Assembly: GCA_050258375.1 (NCBI GenBank)
Contig: JBLMYQ010000059.1
Span: forward strand, 1-9,446
DNA length: 9,446 bases
Source of the DNA: JBLMYQ01 sp050258375
GTDB lineage: Bacteria; Bacillota; Clostridia; Acetivibrionales; UBA4821
Reading direction: 5' to 3'
Part shown: positions 7,160-9,446 of the stretch, piece after piece
How positions within the stretch are numbered: the first letter of the stretch is position 1
How the letters are laid out: each line of letters starts with the position of its first letter
Notes under the pieces: model-generated
The model's database searches: none
Told to the model about the DNA's origin: nothing
The model's input: only the letters and a program-made list of their open reading frames with translations
Translations under genes and position numbers: made by a program

Positions 7160-7544
7160 AGAGAAGGAAAGATTGGCCAGGCTTATATTGGCAGATGCAT
7201 GTATAATAATTGTTTTCCTGATAGCTATAGCAATATTGGTAAAAGGATTTGGGACATTACATCCGGAATTTGCACAAACGACTACTTTAATACTGGGACA
7301 GGTATTGTTGTATACTGGTCTTATTGCTTGCTTTATTGGATTTATAAAGAAAAAAGGTATACTGCTTAGATACTCTCTTGAATCTGTGATATACGGAGCT
7401 TTAATACTGTTTTTATATTACAGCTTTTATAATCAAAAGATAATGCCTAATTTTGGTTTTATTTACTATTACTCTTTACTTATCCTTGGAGTATTGTATA
7501 TAATAGTTTCAATTGTATATGCGGTAATTAAAGTTAGAAAATAG
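7149..7544 (+). CDS. Unknown four-helix integral membrane protein
   Basis: I do not recognise this family. From the ATG at 7149 it has 131 residues: a positively charged N-terminus (MNRKEKERLARL), then four predicted membrane segments at about 12-33, 46-66, 72-94 and 103-127, ending in the basic KVRK. The first loop (about 34-45, GFGTLHPEFAQT) and the KKKG turn at ~67-70 are short, so almost the whole protein lies in the membrane. By the positive-inside rule both ends and the KKK turn would be cytoplasmic. The start is chosen because AGGAGGA (7134-7140) lies 8 bases upstream; the longer frame from 7104 lacks such a site and adds a basic, non-conserved-looking stretch. It overlaps the response regulator gene by 11 bases, which implies co-translation and perhaps a shared job. 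No enzymatic motif or signal peptide is visible. Confidence 0.75.
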   Translation: MNRKEKERLARLILADACIIIVFLIAIAILVKGFGTLHPEFAQTTTLILGQVLLYTGLIACFIGFIKKKGILLRYSLESVIYGALILFLYYSFYNQKIMPNFGFIYYYSLLILGVLYIIVSIVYAVIKVRK

Positions 7545-7568
7545 AATTTAAGAAAAAGGTGCAGCTAA

Positions 7569-8447
7569 ATGATAAAAAGTATGACAGGCTTTGGCAGGGG
7601 AACTTACTCTAATGGAGGGAAAGAGTATCTTGTTGAAATTAAAGCAGTTAACCATAGATATCTTGATACTTCTGTAAAGACCTCGAGGGCATATGGCTAT
7701 CTTGAACCTAAAATAAGGGAATTAGTAACCAAACAGCTCGGAAGAGGAAAAATTGATGTAAATGTTTGGATTGAAGATTATGGTACGGATGGAAGAACGG
7801 TTCTTATTGATGAAGGCTTAGCGGATTTGTATGTTAGCGCTTTAGAAAAGCTTAAGGAACGTTATAATGTTAACGATAATATCTCGCTTGTACTTTTATC
7901 AAGGTTCCCGGATATCTTAAAAGTCAAAAAAGATGAAGATGACGAGGAGGCTGTATGGGCTGACCTTCAACAAGCGCTTAAAGGGGCGGTTGATTCACTT
8001 GTTGAAATGAGATATAAGGAAGGCAATCAGCTTAAAAACGATATAATAGAAAAAACAATTACTATAGAATCAAACATTAAATACATTGAGGCTAGGGCCC
8101 CATTGGTAGTAGAAGAGTATAGAACTAAAATCAATAATAGAATAAAAGATTTGCTGGGAGATAACCAGGTTGATGCTTCAAGACTGGAACAGGAAATTGC
8201 TTTTTTTGCAGACAGATGCAGTGTTGATGAAGAAATAACAAGATTAAGAAGTCATGTCAAACAGCTTAGGCAGACCCTTGAAACAGATCAGGGGATTGGA
8301 AGAAAGCTTGACTTCCTTGTTCAGGAAATGAACAGAGAAATAAACACAATTGGCTCAAAGGCAAACGACCTTGAGATAACAAAATATGTTGTAGAGGTTA
8401 AAAGTGAAATTGAAAAAGTAAGAGAGCAAATACAAAATATTGAATAA
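7569..8447 (+). CDS. yicC: YicC/YloC family endoribonuclease
   Basis: The protein begins MIKSMTGFGRG, the hallmark of the YicC family, and continues with EIKAVNHRYLD (~23-33), also diagnostic. The C-terminal ~90 residues (DUF1732) contain RLEQEIAFFADRCSVDEEI, then LDFLVQEMNREINTIGSKAN, matching the family end. YicC of Escherichia coli and YloC of Bacillus subtilis have been described as endoribonucleases involved in RNA turnover, and earlier work linked yicC to stationary-phase survival. The central portion is helical and charged. The length of 292 residues is typical. AAAGGTG (7555-7561) is the ribosome binding site, 7 bases before the ATG. The gene lies 24 bases after the membrane protein gene and 12 before remA. 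The order yicC-remA-gmk-rpoZ is widespread in Firmicutes, so this call is secure even though the cellular target is not. Confidence 0.93.
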   Translation: MIKSMTGFGRGTYSNGGKEYLVEIKAVNHRYLDTSVKTSRAYGYLEPKIRELVTKQLGRGKIDVNVWIEDYGTDGRTVLIDEGLADLYVSALEKLKERYNVNDNISLVLLSRFPDILKVKKDEDDEEAVWADLQQALKGAVDSLVEMRYKEGNQLKNDIIEKTITIESNIKYIEARAPLVVEEYRTKINNRIKDLLGDNQVDASRLEQEIAFFADRCSVDEEITRLRSHVKQLRQTLETDQGIGRKLDFLVQEMNREINTIGSKANDLEITKYVVEVKSEIEKVREQIQNIE

Positions 8448-8459
8448 TGGAGGATAGGT

Positions 8460-8738
8460 ATGAAGCTAATTAACATAGGTTTCGGCAATATTGTATCTGC
8501 AAATAGGCTTATTGCCATTGTAAGTCCTGAATCAGCTCCAATAAAAAGGATAATTCAAGAGGCGAGAGACAGGGGTATGCTTATTGATGCAACATACGGA
8601 AGAAGAACAAGAGCTGTAATAATAACAGATAGTGATCATATTATACTTTCTGCAGTTCAACCCGAAACCGTAGCAAATAGATTGAATAGCAAGGAAACTA
8701 CTTCAGATGCTGAAGATATAATAGAGGATGAAGAATAA
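8460..8738 (+). CDS. remA: Extracellular matrix regulator RemA (DUF370)
   Basis: RemA is a small DNA-binding protein that forms ring-like oligomers. In Bacillus subtilis it activates biofilm matrix operons and osmoprotection genes. The 92-residue product has the very conserved stretches INIGFGNIVSANR (4-16), SPESAPIKR (22-30) and DATYGRRTRAVIITDSDH (43-60). By my recalled alignment, R16 and R48/R49 correspond to the arginines R18 and R50/R51 needed for DNA binding in B. subtilis, and P27 to P29. All are present. The C-terminal tail (SDAEDIIEDEE) is strongly acidic and likely disordered. GGAGG (8449-8453) lies 6 bases before the ATG. In Clostridia that lack the Bacillus matrix operons the targets are not established, so only the DNA-binding role can be carried over with confidence. 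Confidence 0.94.
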   Translation: MKLINIGFGNIVSANRLIAIVSPESAPIKRIIQEARDRGMLIDATYGRRTRAVIITDSDHIILSAVQPETVANRLNSKETTSDAEDIIEDEE

Positions 8739-8787
8739 CTCACTGGTAACTAATCACTAAAAAGTATACAGGGGGTACGTTTCTGGA

Positions 8788-9414
8788 GTGAATAAAAAAA
8801 GGGGTATGCTAATTGTAATTTCCGGACCATCGGGTTCTGGTAAGGGAACAATCTGTGAGGAGATATTAAAAAAAAGGAATGACTTAACGGTTTCGGTATC
8901 TGCAACTACCAGAAAGCCTAGAGCAAACGATGTTGAGGGTGAAACATATTTCTTTAAAACAGAGCAAGAGTTTAAGACCATGATAGAAAATGACGAGCTT
9001 CTTGAATGGGTAAAGTATTGCGATAATTATTATGGAACTCCAAGAAAAGATTTAGAAAAGAAATTAGATGAAGGTATAAATGTAATATTGGAGATTGAAG
9101 TAATTGGGGGCTTAAAAGTAAAGGCAGAATATCCTGAAAGCATACTTGTATTTGTACTTCCTCCGAGCTTTAAAGATTTGCTATTCAGACTTAAGCATAG
9201 AGGGACAGAAGATGAAGAAGTAATGAATAAAAGGATTAAAAAGGCAGTTGACGAAATAGAATTTGGTAAAAGGTATGATTATTTTGTGCAAAATGGTACT
9301 GTAGATAATGCAGTAATGCAAATAGAAGAAATTATTGACAGTGAAAAATGCAGATTATCAAGAAATTTAAGTAAATTTTCAGAATTCATTGTTACTATAA
9401 AGGAGGTGTTTTAA
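8788..9414 (+). CDS. gmk: Guanylate kinase
   Basis: Guanylate kinase phosphorylates GMP (and dGMP) with ATP, feeding GTP synthesis; in many Firmicutes it is inhibited by (p)ppGpp. The P-loop GPSGSGKG is at residues 13-20. SATTRKPR followed by GETYFF is the GMP-binding segment, NYYGTP the lid/GMP region, and FVLPPS, RLKHRGTED and YDYFVQN are the usual later motifs. LEIEVIGG replaces the more common EIDVQGA form. The start is a GTG at 8788, which yields MNKKRGMLIVISGPSG, as in many clostridial homologues. Its best ribosome binding site is GGGGG (8771-8775), rather far at 12 bases. The ATG at 8806 has G-rich sequence only one base away and no better site, but it cannot be excluded. At 208 residues the length is normal. 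The 3' end contains the ribosome binding site of rpoZ. Confidence 0.95.
   Translation: MNKKRGMLIVISGPSGSGKGTICEEILKKRNDLTVSVSATTRKPRANDVEGETYFFKTEQEFKTMIENDELLEWVKYCDNYYGTPRKDLEKKLDEGINVILEIEVIGGLKVKAEYPESILVFVLPPSFKDLLFRLKHRGTEDEEVMNKRIKKAVDEIEFGKRYDYFVQNGTVDNAVMQIEEIIDSEKCRLSRNLSKFSEFIVTIKEVF
9400..9408 (+). promoter_or_regulatory. Ribosome binding site of rpoZ inside gmk
   Basis: AAGGAGGTG (9400-9408) is a near-perfect complement to the 16S rRNA 3' end and lies 8 bases before the ATG at 9417. It forms part of the last codons of gmk (encoding the KEV before the terminal F), so translation of the two genes is tightly linked. Confidence 0.85.
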
Positions 9415-9416
9415 TC

Positions 9417-9446
9417 ATGATGATTGAGCCTTCAATTAATAAGCTG
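9417..9446 (+). CDS. rpoZ: RNA polymerase omega subunit, 5' fragment
   Basis: Only ten codons are present, reading MMIEPSINKL, and the frame runs off the window. The PSI-x-x-L pattern right after the start matches the N-terminus of bacterial omega, and rpoZ follows gmk in many Firmicutes and Proteobacteria. Omega assists assembly and stability of the beta-prime subunit. The first of two adjacent ATG codons is chosen because it is 8 bases from a strong ribosome binding site; the second, at 9420, would be 11 bases away. The assignment rests mainly on gene order plus this short match. Confidence 0.8.
   Translation, partial: MMIEPSINKL

Noticed and set aside
8736..8760. Imperfect repeat TAACTCACT / TAACTAATCACT in the remA-gmk gap
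   Set aside because: It is short and imperfect and has no third copy, so it is not enough to call a repeat or regulatory site.

Overview
The window looks like chromosomal core DNA from a low-GC Gram-positive bacterium of the class Clostridia. The evidence is AT-rich sequence, frequent AGA/ATA codons, strong AGGAGG-type ribosome binding sites, a CIRCE/HrcA heat-shock operon, and a RemA/DUF370 gene beside yicC, gmk and rpoZ. The gene content would suit a mesophilic Clostridium/Ruminiclostridium-type organism, but the species cannot be fixed from this sequence. All genes are on the + strand. I see no mobile element, tRNA, rRNA or CRISPR array.

Region 1 (1-213) is non-coding control DNA. It holds a short direct repeat, a small hairpin, a sigma-A-type promoter with an extended -10, and a perfect CIRCE operator just ahead of the hrcA ribosome binding site. 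Region 2 (214-5086) is the class I heat-shock operon hrcA-grpE-dnaK-dnaJ: the repressor, then the nucleotide exchange factor, the Hsp70 and its J-protein. GC-rich palindromes sit in the two largest gaps, one on each side of dnaK, and a possible secondary promoter lies just ahead of dnaJ. Region 3 (5107-6764) continues with prmA (ribosomal protein L11 methyltransferase) and rsmE (16S rRNA m3U1498 methyltransferase), which overlap. This is the usual tail of the Firmicute dnaK operon.

Region 4 (6764-7544) is less expected. A stand-alone CheY-like response regulator overlaps the rsmE stop codon by one base, and it is followed by an overlapping gene for an unrecognised four-helix membrane protein. 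In several Firmicutes mtaB (yqeV) follows rsmE instead. Region 5 (7569-9446) is a second conserved cluster: yicC (endoribonuclease family), remA (DNA-binding matrix regulator), gmk (guanylate kinase) and the first ten codons of rpoZ (RNA polymerase omega).

From dnaJ to rpoZ the gaps are at most about 50 bases, several genes overlap, and I see no intrinsic terminator anywhere. The layout therefore allows read-through from the HrcA-controlled promoter across protein folding, ribosome modification, a small signalling pair, RNA turnover and nucleotide/transcription genes. Four starts were moved downstream of the longest reading frame on the basis of ribosome binding sites or family N-termini (grpE, rsmE, the response regulator and the membrane protein). 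The most useful leads are the response-regulator/membrane-protein pair, the palindromes flanking dnaK, and the junction of the heat-shock cluster with the remA-gmk-rpoZ cluster.
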